A stretch of 64,000 bases of DNA from Helichrysum umbraculigerum (taxonomy: Eukaryota; Streptophyta; Magnoliopsida; Asterales; Asteraceae). Positions within the stretch are counted from its first letter, which is position 1. The number at the start of each line of letters is the position of its first letter. Below the pieces are notes generated by a model. The model was given only the letters and a program-made list of their open reading frames with translations. It ran no database searches and was not told where the DNA came from. The position numbers and the translations under genes are program-made. The stretch lies in the NCBI GenBank assembly GCA_949592205.1, contig CATIUR010000004.1:64329837-64393836 (forward strand). The letters run 5' to 3'. Of the stretch, positions 44,978-57,049 are shown one piece after another.

Positions 44978-45296
44978 GTGTCGCATAGGACCGAAAACAG
45001 TATAGCGACACTACCCTAGTGACGCTACTAGTGACGCCTCACACCGTAGTATACCGACACTTCTTAAGTGTCGCACCTAGTGCCGTATGAAATCCAAAAT
45101 ATACCGTCACTTGCTAAGTGACGCATCTATACCGACACTTCCTAAGTGACGCACTGATCTTACACACGACACTTCGTAAGTGCCGCACTACTATTTTTAC
45201 CGACACTTCATAAGTGACGCATAACAATCTGATCACCACTATACCGACACTAGCCTAGTGTCGCATAACCAAAACAAGTGACGCCCTTAGTGTCGC
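44978..45296 (+). repeat. Palindrome array in gag tandem LTR 1
   Basis: GTGTCGC, GTGACGC and mixed forms, for example CGACACTTCTTAAGTGTCG (45055-45073), identical to a unit in the element A LTR. Copies lie at 49818-50136 and 54658-54977. Confidence 0.85.
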
Positions 45297-45970
45297 ATAA
45301 AACAGGAACTCTGCAAACTAAATTTTTCACTAAGTGTCGAACTTAACCGGCAACGAATACTCACATATTATACGATACACGAACCCTACAAACAATTCAA
45401 ACATACTTGTTTTATCGAAATGTTGATTTCAAACTTTCACCAACGAGTCGTACACATTTTCACAAACAGCGAAATACAAACATAAACATTAAACGAACGA
45501 TTTGGAAGTGACTTGGTTGTACAAACACTAGCATGGATGATTAGTTTAGACATCCACATACTTATTAAATCTCGTACGTTTAGGACGTTAAGAGATTTCA
45601 GACTGTACTTGAGCTTAGGTTTGCTAGCACTCGCACAACTACTTAAACTCAACAGGTGAGTTCACAGCCCCTACTTTTACTGTTTTAACTGCTTTGAACA
45701 GGGGTGGAAAACATAGTCAAACACTTTTATACAAACATGGTTGTATACTATTTTACTCAAACAAGTGGAGTACATTGAACTAGTAAACTGATAAACAAAC
45801 TGACGATTTCAACCTAATATGTAATACTAACCGTACGTGGTCCAGATACGGGTCTTAGGGGGAGTGTTACATATTACTTTTATACTGCCATGCTGTAAAC
45901 ACATAAACAAGTTTTGAGAACGCTGGAGGGTAACCAGCAACACTTTATATAACGGACTGGGTAATAAAAA

Positions 45971-46234
45971 GTCCCTACTTGACATGGGCAACACTACTGA
46001 AAAGTCCCTACTTGACATGGGCAACATTACTGAAAAGTCCCTACTTGACATGGGCAACACTATTGAACAGACCCTACTTGACATGGGCAACACTATTTAA
46101 AAGTCCCTACTTGACATGGGCAACACTATTGAACAGACCCTACTTGACATGGGCAACACTATTTAAAAGTCCCTACTTGACATGGGCAACACTATTTAAA
46201 AGTCCCTACTTGACATGGGCAACACTACTGAAAG
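45971..46234 (+). repeat. Eight tandem 33-bp repeats in gag tandem LTR 1
   Basis: Unit GTCCCTACTTGACATGGGCA plus 13 bp; starts at 45971, 46004, 46037, 46070, 46103, 46136, 46169 and 46202. Two units carry GACCC instead of GTCCC. A direct repeat containing CCGTACGTGGTCCAGATACG flanks the block (near 45832 and 46288). Same block at 50811 and 55652 in LTRs 2 and 3. Confidence 0.92.
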
Positions 46235-46986
46235 CAATGGGTTTCCTACTAACATGGACCCACCAAACGATTAGGATTGTAATACTGCCGTACGTGGTCC
46301 AGATACGGGTCTTAGGGGAGTGTTACACCTACGAACAACCAATAGGATACTTACATTCCTACTATAACTTGAACTATATTTTTGGGCAATATCCCAACGA
46401 AACATATATATATACGATTAGGATACGTATAATCCTACAGAACATATCTAAAAACAGGATACTGATTTCCTTCAACTACTAGGATACGAACATTCCTACA
46501 AACAACTATTTGGAAACATATTTGGTTTACGAGCTATACTTTTGGGTGACATCCCAACGATACGTTATAAACAACAGTGGTTTATCACAACTGAACTTGT
46601 AAACATAAAACCTGTGAATTCACTCAACCTAGTTGTTGACTTTTACTATGTTTTTCAGGGAATTAGCTGCGCATGTAAGATCGCCAACACACATGGAGAA
46701 TTAGGCGACCCTTGAAAGGATGCCAACTTTTGGAAACATATGGATTTCTTTAGTATAACTGAAATGTTTTAGTCATATTGCAGAAATCTACTTTTGTAAA
46801 CTTACTACTTTTAACTTATACGATTCGATGAATCGTAAACTTTGTAATTAACACTTTTGGCATCTTAATATATATATTGTTCTGTTGTAATCATAAGCTC
46901 TGATACGTATGCATGTTTTATTATTGTGACACCCCAGTACTCAAACTAAATGCTTCCGCTAAACAAAATTTGGGGGTGTTACAGAT

Positions 46987-46998
46987 TGGTATCAGAGC
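46987..46998 (+). promoter_or_regulatory. Primer-binding site, first internal region of the gag tandem
   Basis: TGGTATCAGAGC, initiator Met tRNA type. The following leader to 47420 is non-coding. Confidence 0.88.
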
Positions 46999-47420
46999 CA
47001 ATGGTTATAGCGAACTAGGAAACTTTAGGTGACTTAGCGACCTAGAGACCTAGACTATAGCCTTGGCTAGAACGCACATGCATACATACATTTGCATACA
47101 TCTAAACTATCATTACGATACCTCGATACGCGTGAACTGTTCACCACATTCGACTCGTTCATTGTACTCTGATCTCATATGAACCTGATCGTGATTAAAC
47201 GGTTGATGAAAAGAAGTATGTATTTGGCATCATATAATGACGCCTGGCCAACGTGATTATATTATACTGAGTACATATGGGTGTTTCATAGTCGTAAGAT
47301 ACGTGATGGGGATTCGACAATTTTTCTTGATACTCGAAAACTTGAAATATGTGAAACTTTACTCCTCACATATTTTTCATTGGCATTGACTTCTGCATCT
47401 TTTCATCGCAGAACGTCAGC

Positions 47421-48662
47421 ATGCCGCCTAAACAAAGAAATACTCGAAACAGTCGACGAAATATTCCTCCTCCACACCCGCCTCCAGAAACAACCGAACA
47501 GATTATCGAACGTCGCGTGGCTGAAGCCATCGCACAATACGAGGCGAGCAGAAATCGTGAAAACCTAACCAACAACAGTGGAGCCACTCCCGTCAATAGC
47601 GAAACCCCAAACAATACCCAGCAGGGGTGTTCCTACAAAACTTTTCAGTCTTGTAAACCCAGCACCTTCACCGGGACTGAAGGGGCCATTGGCCTAGTCC
47701 ACTGGATTGAGAAAACGGAATCAGTCATCGACATCAGCGACTGTGCCACCGACAAAATCGTAAAGTACGCCACCTGCACTTTAGCCGACAAAGCGCTAAC
47801 ATGGTGGAACGCTCAGGTGCAAATCATGGGACGCCCAGCTGCTTACTCCGTCTCATGGGAGACACTGAAACGAATGCTGATGGAGGAATTTTGCCCTCCC
47901 AACGAGATGCAGAAACTTGAAACCGAATTCTGGAACATCCAAATGATCGGCGATGACATTTCCGGTTACACAACTAGATTCCAGGAGCTTGCACGTCTGG
48001 TGCCCCACATGGTAACCCCCGAGAGCAAACGCATTGAGCGTTACAACAGGGGTTTGGCACCACAAATTCGAGGCATGGTTATGTCCTCCAAACCCGCCAC
48101 TTTTAGGAGCGCAGTGGATCTGGCTCACAGCTTAACCGACGACGCGGTCGAGATTGGAACCCTGAAAGCTATCACAGGGAAAACTGAACCTACCCGTACT
48201 GATGCGGGTGACTCTGTAACCCACAAACGCAAGTGGAACAACGAGGGTAACGACCGACAGGGTCAACAAAACAGAAACCCGGGAAACACCCGAGCCTTTG
48301 CTGCGATCACCAACACTGAACAGAAACCCTACCTTGGTAACAGGCCCAAGTGTGGGAAGTGCGGAAAACATCATGAAGGAGATTGTTTCTTCTGCGATAA
48401 ATTCAACCGATTCGGACACAGAACCGAAGCTTGTAGAACTCACCCCACGAACAACGAACAACGAAACACTGGCTGTTTCCGATGTGGCGACCCGGGACAC
48501 TACCGAAATCAGTGCCCCCAACTCAACAACAATCAGAATAACCACAACCAGAACAACCCCGGGAACAACAATCAAAACAACAACCGCATCGCAACCATAC
48601 CACCGGGGCGTAGCCGCGCATATATCCTCCGTGCAACAGAAACGGTTGCGGACCTCAACTAG
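47421..48662 (+). CDS. Gag of the non-autonomous element, copy 1
   Basis: 413 codons from MPPKQRNTRNSRRN to a TAG. It resembles chromovirus Gag: SCKPSTFTGTEGAIGLVHWIEK, ALTWWNAQVQ, EEFCPPNEMQKLETEFWN, SGYTTRFQELARLVPHM. The C-terminus has a first CCHC knuckle region at residues 325-338 in which the second Cys is replaced by Phe 328 (CDKFNRFGHRTEAC), and an intact second knuckle CFRCGDPGHYRNQC. A Gln/Asn-rich tail follows. There is no protease or pol after it; about 275 bp later comes the next LTR. It probably would package its own RNA in particles supplied partly by a full chromovirus; the damaged knuckle suggests reduced RNA binding. Confidence 0.88.
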   Translation: MPPKQRNTRNSRRNIPPPHPPPETTEQIIERRVAEAIAQYEASRNRENLTNNSGATPVNSETPNNTQQGCSYKTFQSCKPSTFTGTEGAIGLVHWIEKTESVIDISDCATDKIVKYATCTLADKALTWWNAQVQIMGRPAAYSVSWETLKRMLMEEFCPPNEMQKLETEFWNIQMIGDDISGYTTRFQELARLVPHMVTPESKRIERYNRGLAPQIRGMVMSSKPATFRSAVDLAHSLTDDAVEIGTLKAITGKTEPTRTDAGDSVTHKRKWNNEGNDRQGQQNRNPGNTRAFAAITNTEQKPYLGNRPKCGKCGKHHEGDCFFCDKFNRFGHRTEACRTHPTNNEQRNTGCFRCGDPGHYRNQCPQLNNNQNNHNQNNPGNNNQNNNRIATIPPGRSRAYILRATETVADLN

Positions 48663-48936
48663 CACGGTATGTCCTAACAGCTGTTGCTACGATTTAACAT
48701 ACATTTTTATTCGAATGTCGATGTAAACACAACGCTTGGTAAACCCTGAACACGCAACGAAACACACAACATATTGAACTATGCCGCGAGCATACTTAAA
48801 CTGATTGAACTTCTATGGCAACAATTGAACGCCACACAAACTATTGTTAACAACATGACTTATCGGAGAACATACGCCGCGGGCGATCCGACTTGGTTTT
48901 AAATCTCGGGACGAGATTTCTCTAACGAGGGGAGAA
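48663..48936 (+). promoter_or_regulatory. Region after gag copy 1 with hairpin and polypurine tract
   Basis: Non-coding. AATCTCG (48902-48908) and CGAGATT (48912-48918) pair around GGA, and GAGGGGAGAA follows directly before LTR 2. Compared with AATTTCG/CGAAATT in A-C, one base pair has switched from T-A to C-G. Confidence 0.82.
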
Positions 48937-51823
48937 TGTAACACCCCGCAAATTTAAACACGATTAATTAAGTTAATCACTTGCATTATTAGGCTAATTC
49001 CCTACTTGAGTGAATTCACAACACAATTTAGAGGTAAGTCTAGCATAGCCCAACTAGATAATACGCGTAGTATAACGTATTCGTAATTAGTTGTAATTAC
49101 GTACAGAACAATTTAAAAACAAACGCGACAAAAACGTACGACTGTTGGTGAACAAAATTATTTAATAAAACGAAATTATTAAATAACGTAGTAGCGAATA
49201 AATATTTTGTCAAAAATATTTACAAATCATTTTATAACGTAAAACGTTTAATTCGTATAATTAAAATGAAACAAAGTTTGAAATTTATAAAATTTATTAA
49301 TTTGGTTTCATAAAAAGATCCTAATTAAAAATAATGAAAAATGTAATTAAAAACATAATAGTTAAAATAAAATAACATTTAACGATCGGGTAAACAAACA
49401 CGGAACGCAAACATGGAGGCGAGAAAGTGGAACAAAACCACCTCCCACCTCCCAACTTTCTTTCATTCTCATTTCATCTCTCTCTCTCTTCCTTTCTCTT
49501 TTCTCCTCCTTCTCTCTAAACTCTCCCAAATTTCACACAAATCACCACAAAACTACACTAAAACGACGCCGAATCACATAGCTCCTTTGGAATAAAACGA
49601 CCACGGCATCCCGATCTACACTTCTACCTTTTCGGATTTCAAATCCGACACTCGTAAGTTTCCGACAAATCCCGCAAATCTTTAGATTTCGAAGTTATAA
49701 TTGCTATTTAGTGTTTAATATACTTAGTATAACATGTTTTAGTGTTTTATACAACCAAAAACGTCCGAAATCGACCAAAAATCCGACTTTTTCTTGCTGT
49801 TCGTCGAACAGCCTATAGTGTCGCATAGGACCGAAAACAGTATAGCGACACTACCCTAGTGACGCTACTAGTGACGCCTCACACCGTAGTATACCGACAC
49901 TTCTTAAGTGTCGCACCTAGTGCCGTATGAAATCCAAAATATACCGTCACTTGCTAAGTGACGCATCTATACCGACACTTCCTAAGTGACGCACTGATCT
50001 TACACACGACACTTCGTAAGTGCCGCACTACTATTTTTACCGACACTTCATAAGTGACGCATAACAATCTGATCACCACTATACCGACACTAGCCTAGTG
50101 TCGCATAACCAAAACAAGTGACGCCCTTAGTGTCGCATAAAACAGGAACTCTGCAAACTAAATTTTTCACTAAGTGTCGAACTTAACCGGCAACGAATAC
50201 TCACATATTATACGATACACGAACCCTACAAACAATTCAAACATACTTGTTTTATCGAAATGTTGATTTCAAACTTTCACCAACGAGTCGTACACATTTT
50301 CACAAACAGCGAAATACAAACATAAACATTAAACGAACGATTTGGAAGTGACTTGGTTGTACAAACACTAGCATGGATGATTAGTTTAGACATCCACATA
50401 CTTATTAAATCTCGTACGTTTAGGACGTTAAGAGATTTCAGACTGTACTTGAGCTTAGGTTTGCTAGCACTCGCACAACTACTTAAACTCAACAGGTGAG
50501 TTCACAGCCCCTACTTTTACTGTTTTAACTGCTTTGAACAGGGGTGGAAAACATAGTCAAACACTTTTATACAAACATGGTTGTATACTATTTTACTCAA
50601 ACAAGTGGAGTACATTGAACTAGTAAACTGATAAACAAACTGACGATTTCAACCTAATATGTAATACTAACCGTACGTGGTCCAGATACGGGTCTTAGGG
50701 GGAGTGTTACATATTACTTTTATACTGCCATGCTGTAAACACATAAACAAGTTTTGAGAACGCTGGAGGGTAACCAGCAACACTTTATATAACGGACTGG
50801 GTAATAAAAAGTCCCTACTTGACATGGGCAACACTACTGAAAAGTCCCTACTTGACATGGGCAACATTACTGAAAAGTCCCTACTTGACATGGGCAACAC
50901 TATTGAACAGACCCTACTTGACATGGGCAACACTATTTAAAAGTCCCTACTTGACATGGGCAACACTATTGAACAGACCCTACTTGACATGGGCAACACT
51001 ATTTAAAAGTCCCTACTTGACATGGGCAACACTATTTAAAAGTCCCTACTTGACATGGGCAACACTACTGAAAGCAATGGGTTTCCTACTAACATGGACC
51101 CACCAAACGATTAGGATTGTAATACTGCCGTACGTGGTCCAGATACGGGTCTTAGGGGAGTGTTACACCTACGAACAACCAATAGGATACTTACATTCCT
51201 ACTATAACTTGAACTATATTTTTGGGCAATATCCCAACGAAACATATATATATACGATTAGGATACGTATAATCCTACAGAACATATCTAAAAACAGGAT
51301 ACTGATTTCCTACAACTACTAGGATACGAACATTCCTACAAACAACTATTTGGAAACATATTTGGTTTACGAGCTATACTTTTGGGTGACATCCCAACGA
51401 TACGTTATAAACAACAGTGGTTTATCACAACTGAACTTGTAAACATAAAACCTGTGAATTCACTCAACCTAGTTGTTGACTTTTATTATGTTTTTCAGGG
51501 AATTAGCTGCGCATGTAAGATCGCCAACACACATGGAGAATTAGGCGACCCTTGAAAGGATGCCAACTTTTGGAAACATATGGATTTCTTTAGTATAACT
51601 GAAATGTTTTAGTCATATTGCAGAAATCTACTTTTGTAAACTTACTACTTTTAACTTATACGATTCGATGAATCGTAAACTTTGTAATTAACACTTTTGG
51701 CATCTTAATATATATATTGTTCTGTTGTAATCATAAGCTCTGATACGTATGCATGTTTTATTATTGTGACACCCCAGTACTCAAACTAAATGCTTCCGCT
51801 AAACAAAATTTGGGGGTGTTACA
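48937..51823 (+). repeat. Gag tandem LTR 2 (shared middle LTR), 2887 bp
   Basis: Serves as 3' LTR of the first unit and 5' LTR of the second. It contains the same palindrome array (49818-50136), 33-bp repeats (from 50811) and terminal motifs. Few substitutions separate it from LTRs 1 and 3. Confidence 0.93.
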
Positions 51824-51826
51824 GAT

Positions 51827-51838
51827 TGGTATCAGAGC
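51827..51838 (+). promoter_or_regulatory. Primer-binding site, second internal region of the gag tandem
   Basis: TGGTATCAGAGC, same as at 46987. Confidence 0.88.
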
Positions 51839-52260
51839 CAATGGTTATAGCGAACTAGGAAACTTTAGGTGACTTAGCGACCTAGAGACCTAGACTATAG
51901 CCTTGGCTAGAACGCACATGCATGCATACATTTGCATACATCTAAACTATCATTACGATACCTCGATACGCGTGAACTGTTCACCACATTCGACTCGTTC
52001 ATTGTACTCTGATCTCATATGAACCTGATCGTGATTAAACGGTTGATGAAAAGAAGTATGTATTTGGCATCATATAATGACGCCTGGCCAACGTGATTAT
52101 ATTATACTGAGTACATATGGGTGTTTCATAGTCGTAAGATACGTGATGGGGATTCGACAATTTTTCTTGATACTCGAAAACTTGAAATATGTGAAACTTT
52201 ACTCCTCACATATTTTTCATTGGCATTGACTTCTGCATCTTTTCATCGCAGAACGTCAGC

Positions 52261-53502
52261 ATGCCGCCTAAACAAAGAAATACTCAAAACAGTCGACGAA
52301 ATATTCCTCCTCCACACCCGCCTCCAGAAATAACCGAACAGATTATCGAACGTCGCGTGGCTGAAGCCATCGCACAATACGAGGCGAGCAGAAATCGTGA
52401 AAACCTAACCAACAACAGTGGAGCCACTCCCGTCAATAGCGAAACCCCAAACAATACCCAGCAGGGGTGTTCCTACAAAACTTTTCAGTCTTGTAAACCC
52501 AGCACCTTCACCGGGACTGAAGGGGCCATTGGCCTAGTCCACTGGATTGAGAAAACGGAATCAGTCATCGACATCAGCGACTGTGCCACCGACAAAATCG
52601 TAAAGTACGCCACCTGCACTTTAGCCGACAAAGCGCTAACATGGTGGAACGCTCAGGTGCAAATCATGGGACGCCCAGCTGCTTACTCCGTCTCATGGGA
52701 GACACTGAAACGAATGCTGATGGAGGAATTTTGCCCTCCCAACGAGATGCAGAAACTTGAAACCGAATTCTGGAACATCCAAATGATCGGCGCTGACATT
52801 TCCGGTTACACAACTAGATTCCAGGAGCTTGCACGTCTGGTGCCCCACATGGTAACCCCCGAGAGCAAACGCATTGAGCGTTACAACAGGGGTTTGGCAC
52901 CACAAATTCGAGGCATGGTTATGTCCTCCAAACCCGCCACTTTTAGGAGCGCAGTGGATCTGGCTCACAGCTTAACCGACGACGCGGTCGAGATTGGAAC
53001 CCTGAAAGCTATCACAGGGAAAACTGAACCTACCCGTACTGATGCGGGTGACTCTGTAACCCACAAACGCAAGTGGAACAACGAGGGTAACGACCGACAG
53101 GGTCAACAAAACAGAAACCCGGGAAACACCCGAGCCTTTGCTGCGATCACCAACACTGAACAGAAACCCTACCTTGGTAACAGGCCCAAGTGTGGGAAGT
53201 ACGGAAAACATCATTAAGGAGATTGTTTCTTCTGCGATAAATGCAACCGATTCGGACACAGAACCGAAGCTTGTAGAACTCACCCCACGAACAACGAACA
53301 ACGAAACACTGGCTGTTTCCGATGTGGCGACCCGGGACACTACCGAAATCAGTGCCCCCAACTCAACAACAATCAGAATAACCACAACCAGAACAACCCC
53401 GGGAACAACAATCAAAACAACAACCGCATCGCAACCATACCACCGGGGCGTAGCCGCGCATATATCCTCCGTGCACCAGAAACGGTTGCGGACCTCAACT
53501 AG
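52261..53502 (+). pseudogene. Gag of the non-autonomous element, copy 2, early stop
   Basis: Same protein as 47421-48662 but with a TAA at 53215-53217 after 318 codons (GKHH-stop), just before the zinc knuckles. A Cys to Tyr change lies at residue 314. Beyond the stop the frame continues to 53502 with an intact first knuckle (Cys 328 present). So copy 1 has a damaged knuckle without the stop, and copy 2 has the stop with intact knuckle residues. About ten differences separate the two internal regions by eye. Confidence 0.88.
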
Positions 53503-53776
53503 CACGGTATGTCCTAACAGCTGTTGCTACGATTTAACATACGTTTTTATTCGAATGTCGATGTAAACACAACGCTTGGTAAACCCTGAACACGCAACGA
53601 AACACACAACATATTGAACTATGCCGCGAGCATACTTAAACTGATTGAACTTCTATGGCAACAATTGAACGCCACACAAACTATTGTTAACAACATGACT
53701 TATCGGAGAACATACGCCGCGGGTGATCCGACTTGGTTTTAAATCTCGGGACGAGATTTCTCTAACGAGGGGAGAA
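53503..53776 (+). promoter_or_regulatory. Region after gag copy 2 with hairpin and polypurine tract
   Basis: Same as 48663-48936: stem AATCTCG (53742-53748) and CGAGATT (53752-53758), loop GGA, then GAGGGGAGAA before LTR 3. Confidence 0.82.
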
Positions 53777-56668
53777 TGTAACACCCCGCAAATTTAAACA
53801 CGATTAATTAAGTTAATCACTTGCATTATTAGGCTAATTCCCTACTTGAGTGAATTCACAACACAATTTAGAGGTAAGTCTAGCATAGCCCAACTAGATA
53901 ATACGCGTAGTATTACGTATTCGTAATTAGTTGTAATTACGTACAGAACAATTTAAAAACAAACGCGACAAAAACGTACGACTGTTGGTGAACAAAATTA
54001 TTTAATAAAACGAAATTATTAAATAACGTAGTAGCGAATAAATATTTTGTCAAAAATATTTACAAATCATTTTATAACGTAAAACGTTTAATTCGTATAA
54101 TTAAAATGAAACAAAGTTTGAAATTTATAAAATTTATTAATTTGGTTTCATAAAAAGATCCTAATTAAAAATAATGAAAAATGTAATTAAAAACATAATA
54201 GTTAAAATAAAATAACATTTAACGATCGGGTAAACAAACACGGAACGCAAACACGGAGGCGAGAAAGTGGAACAAAACCACCTCCCACCTCCCAACTTTC
54301 TTTCATTCTCATTTCATCTCTCTCTCTCTTCCTTTCTCTTTTCTCCTCCTTCTCTCTAAACTCTCCCAAATTTCACACAAATCACCACAAAACTACACTA
54401 AAACGACGCCGAATCACATAGCTCCTTTGGAATAAAACGACCACGGCATCCCGATCTACACTTCTACCTTTTCGGATTTCAAATCCGACACTCGTAAGTT
54501 TCCGACAAATCCCGCAAATCTTTAGATTTCGAAGTTATAATTGCTATTTAGTGTTTAATATACTTAGTATAACATGTTTTAGTGTTTTATACAACCGAAA
54601 ACGTCTGAAATCGACCAAAAATCCGACTTTTTCTTGCTGTTCGTCGAACAGCCTATAGTGTCGCATAGGACCGAAAACAGTATAGCGACACTACCCTAGT
54701 GACGCTACTAGTGACGCCTCACACCGTAGTATACCGACACTTCTTAAGTGTCGCACCTAGTGCCGTATGAAATCCAAAATATACCGTCACTTGCTAAGTG
54801 ACGCATCTATACCGACACTTCCTAAGTGACGCACTGATCTTACACACGACACTTCGTAAGTGCCGCACTACTATTTTTACCGACACTTCATAAGTGACGC
54901 ATAACAATCTGATCACCACGTATACCGACACTAGCCTAGTGTCGCATAACCAAAACAAGTGACGCCCTTAGTGTCGCATAAAACAGGAACTCTGCAAACT
55001 AAATTTTTCACTAAGTGTCGAACTTAACCGGCAACGAATACTCACATATTATACGATACACGAACCCTACAAACAATTCAAACATACTTGTTTTATCGAA
55101 ATGTTGATTTCAAACTTTCACCAACGAGTCGTACACATTTTCACAAACAGCGAAATACAAACATAAACATTAAACGAACGATTTGGAAGTGACTTGGTTG
55201 TACAAACACTAGCATGGATGATTAGTTTAGACATCCACATACTTATTAAATCTCGTACGTTTAGGACGTTAAGAGATTTCAGACTGTACTTGAGCTTTGG
55301 TTTGCTAGCACTCGCACAACTACTTAAACTCAACAGGTGAGTTCACAGCCCCTACTTTTACTGTTTTAACTGCTTTGAACAGGGGTGGAAAACATAGTCA
55401 AACACTTTTATACAAACATGGTTGTATACTATTTTACTCAAACAAGTGGAGTACATTGAACTAGTAAACTGATAAACAAACTGACGATTTCAACCTAATA
55501 TGTAATACTAACCGTACGTGGTCCAGATACGGGTCTTAGGGGGAGTGTTACATATTACTTTTATACTGCCACGCTGTAAACACATAAACAAGTTTTGAGA
55601 ACGCTGGAGGGTAACCAGCAACACTTTATATAACGGACTGGGTAATAAAAAGTCCCTACTTGACATGGGCAACACTACTGAAAAGTCCCTACTTGACATG
55701 GGCAACATTACTGAAAAGTCCCTACTTGACATGGGCAACACTATTGAACAGACCCTACTTGACATGGGCAACACTATTTAAAAGTCCCTACTTGACATGG
55801 GCAACACTATTGAACAGACCCTACTTGACATGGGCAACACTATTTAAAAGTCCCTACTTGACATGGGCAACACTATTTAAAAGTCCCTACTTGACATGGG
55901 CAACACTACTGAAAGCAATGGGTTTCCCACTAACATGGACCCACCAAACGATTAGGATTGTAATACTGCCGTACGTGGTCCAGATACGGGTCTTAGGGGA
56001 GTGTTACACCTACGAACAACCAATAGGATACTTACATTCCTACTATAACTTGAACTATATTTTTGGGCAATATCCCAACGAAACATATATATATACGATT
56101 AGGATACGTATAATCCTACAGAACATATCTAAAAACAGGATACTGATTTCCTACAACTACTAGGATACGAACATTCCTACAAACAACTATTTGGAAACAT
56201 ATTTGGTTTACGAGCTATACTTTTGGGTGACATCCCAACGATACGTTATAAACAACAGTGGTTTATCACAACTGAACTTGTAAACATAAAACCTGTGAAT
56301 TCACTCAACCTAGTTGTTGACTTTTACTATGTTTTTCAGGGAATTAGCTGCGCATGTAAGATCGCCAACACACATGGAGAATTAGGCGACCCTTGAAGCT
56401 TAGGATGCCAACTTTTGGAAACATATGGATTTCTTTAGTATAACTGAAATGTTTTAGTCATATTGCAGAAATCTACTTTTGTAAACTTACTACTTTTAAC
56501 TTATACGATTCGATGAATCGTAAACTTTGTAATTAACACTTTTGGCATCTTAATATATATATTGTTCTGTTGTAATCATAAGCTCTGATACGTATGCATG
56601 TTTTATTATTGTGACACCCCAGTACTCAAACTAAATGCTTCCGCTAAACAAAATTTGGGGGTGTTACA
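53777..56668 (+). repeat. Gag tandem LTR 3, 2892 bp
   Basis: 3' end of the tandem, followed by CACTT at 56669-56673. It has a 4-bp insertion near 56398 (GAAGCTTAGG) and one extra base near 54920 relative to LTR 2. Confidence 0.93.
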
Positions 56669-56673
56669 CACTT

Positions 56674-57049
56674 CACCTTGCCGGCCTTAGCCGCTAGGGT
56701 GAACCAACACGAGCAGCGACTTCGCACCATGGATGTCGTGTTGCAGGAAACGAACGAAAACTGGAGACTTACATCCTTCGAGCGCATCGAACAAGTTTCC
56801 GATGACCTTGAAACCACAAACAACAACATGGATGTCCTTCGCAACCAAGTAATAGAGATAAGCGTGGAAAATCCCCTTCTGCGACAAAGGATGGAAGAAT
56901 GTAAACAGCGCTCACATGAAGCAGAAGAGTATGCCCGTGGACTAACACAACGACTAGCACTAGCAGAAGATAACGCCCGACAAGCTAGCAGACTTGCAAA
57001 CACTGTGGACCATCTTGTCACGATGATGGAACAAATTAATCTACGTTAA
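56674..57049 (+). pseudogene. Element C leader reading frame, coiled-coil part
   Basis: Open frame from at least 56678 to TAA at 57047-57049, 123 codons (LPALAARVNQHEQRLRTMDV, then ERIEQVSDDLETTNNNMDVL, ending DHLVTMMEQINLR). It is strongly charged with Leu, Ile and Val at heptad-like spacing, so a long coiled coil is likely. It lies 290 bp upstream of gag. Element A has lost most of this region. The upstream ATG (43993) is one base out of frame. It could be a separate small protein or an upstream ORF; I do not recognise a named domain. Confidence 0.6.

Larger units (their letters stand above)
44104..46983 (+). repeat. Gag tandem LTR 1, 2880 bp
   Basis: It starts TGTAACACCCCGCAAATTT and ends GGGGGTGTTACA. 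Donor-like CTCGTAAGTTTCC (GT at 44814), palindrome array 44978-45296, GTGAGT (GT at 45656), 8 x 33-bp repeat, acceptor-like TTTTTCAG ending at 46658. It lacks a 7-bp segment near 44390 that LTR 2 and LTR 3 have. Confidence 0.93.
44104..56668 (+). mobile_element. Tandem gag-only retrotransposon: LTR-gag-LTR-gag-LTR
   Basis: Three near-identical LTRs (44104-46983, 48937-51823, 53777-56668) alternate with two near-identical 1953-bp internal regions, and a single pair of CACTT duplications flanks the whole. Each internal region has a Met tRNA primer-binding site, one Gag ORF with zinc knuckles, and a hairpin plus polypurine tract, but no protease, RT or integrase. This fits the non-autonomous TR-GAG type. 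The triple-LTR form is expected from unequal crossing over between LTRs of two copies at the same locus. Confidence 0.93.

Noticed and set aside
45979..46482. A 167-aa open frame with an 11-residue repeat (TWATLLKSPYL), present in all three gag tandem LTRs, and an 88-aa frame on the other strand
   Set aside because: It is the reading of a 33-bp tandem repeat, whose period is a multiple of three, inside an LTR. Both strands stay open for the same reason. No sign of a real protein.
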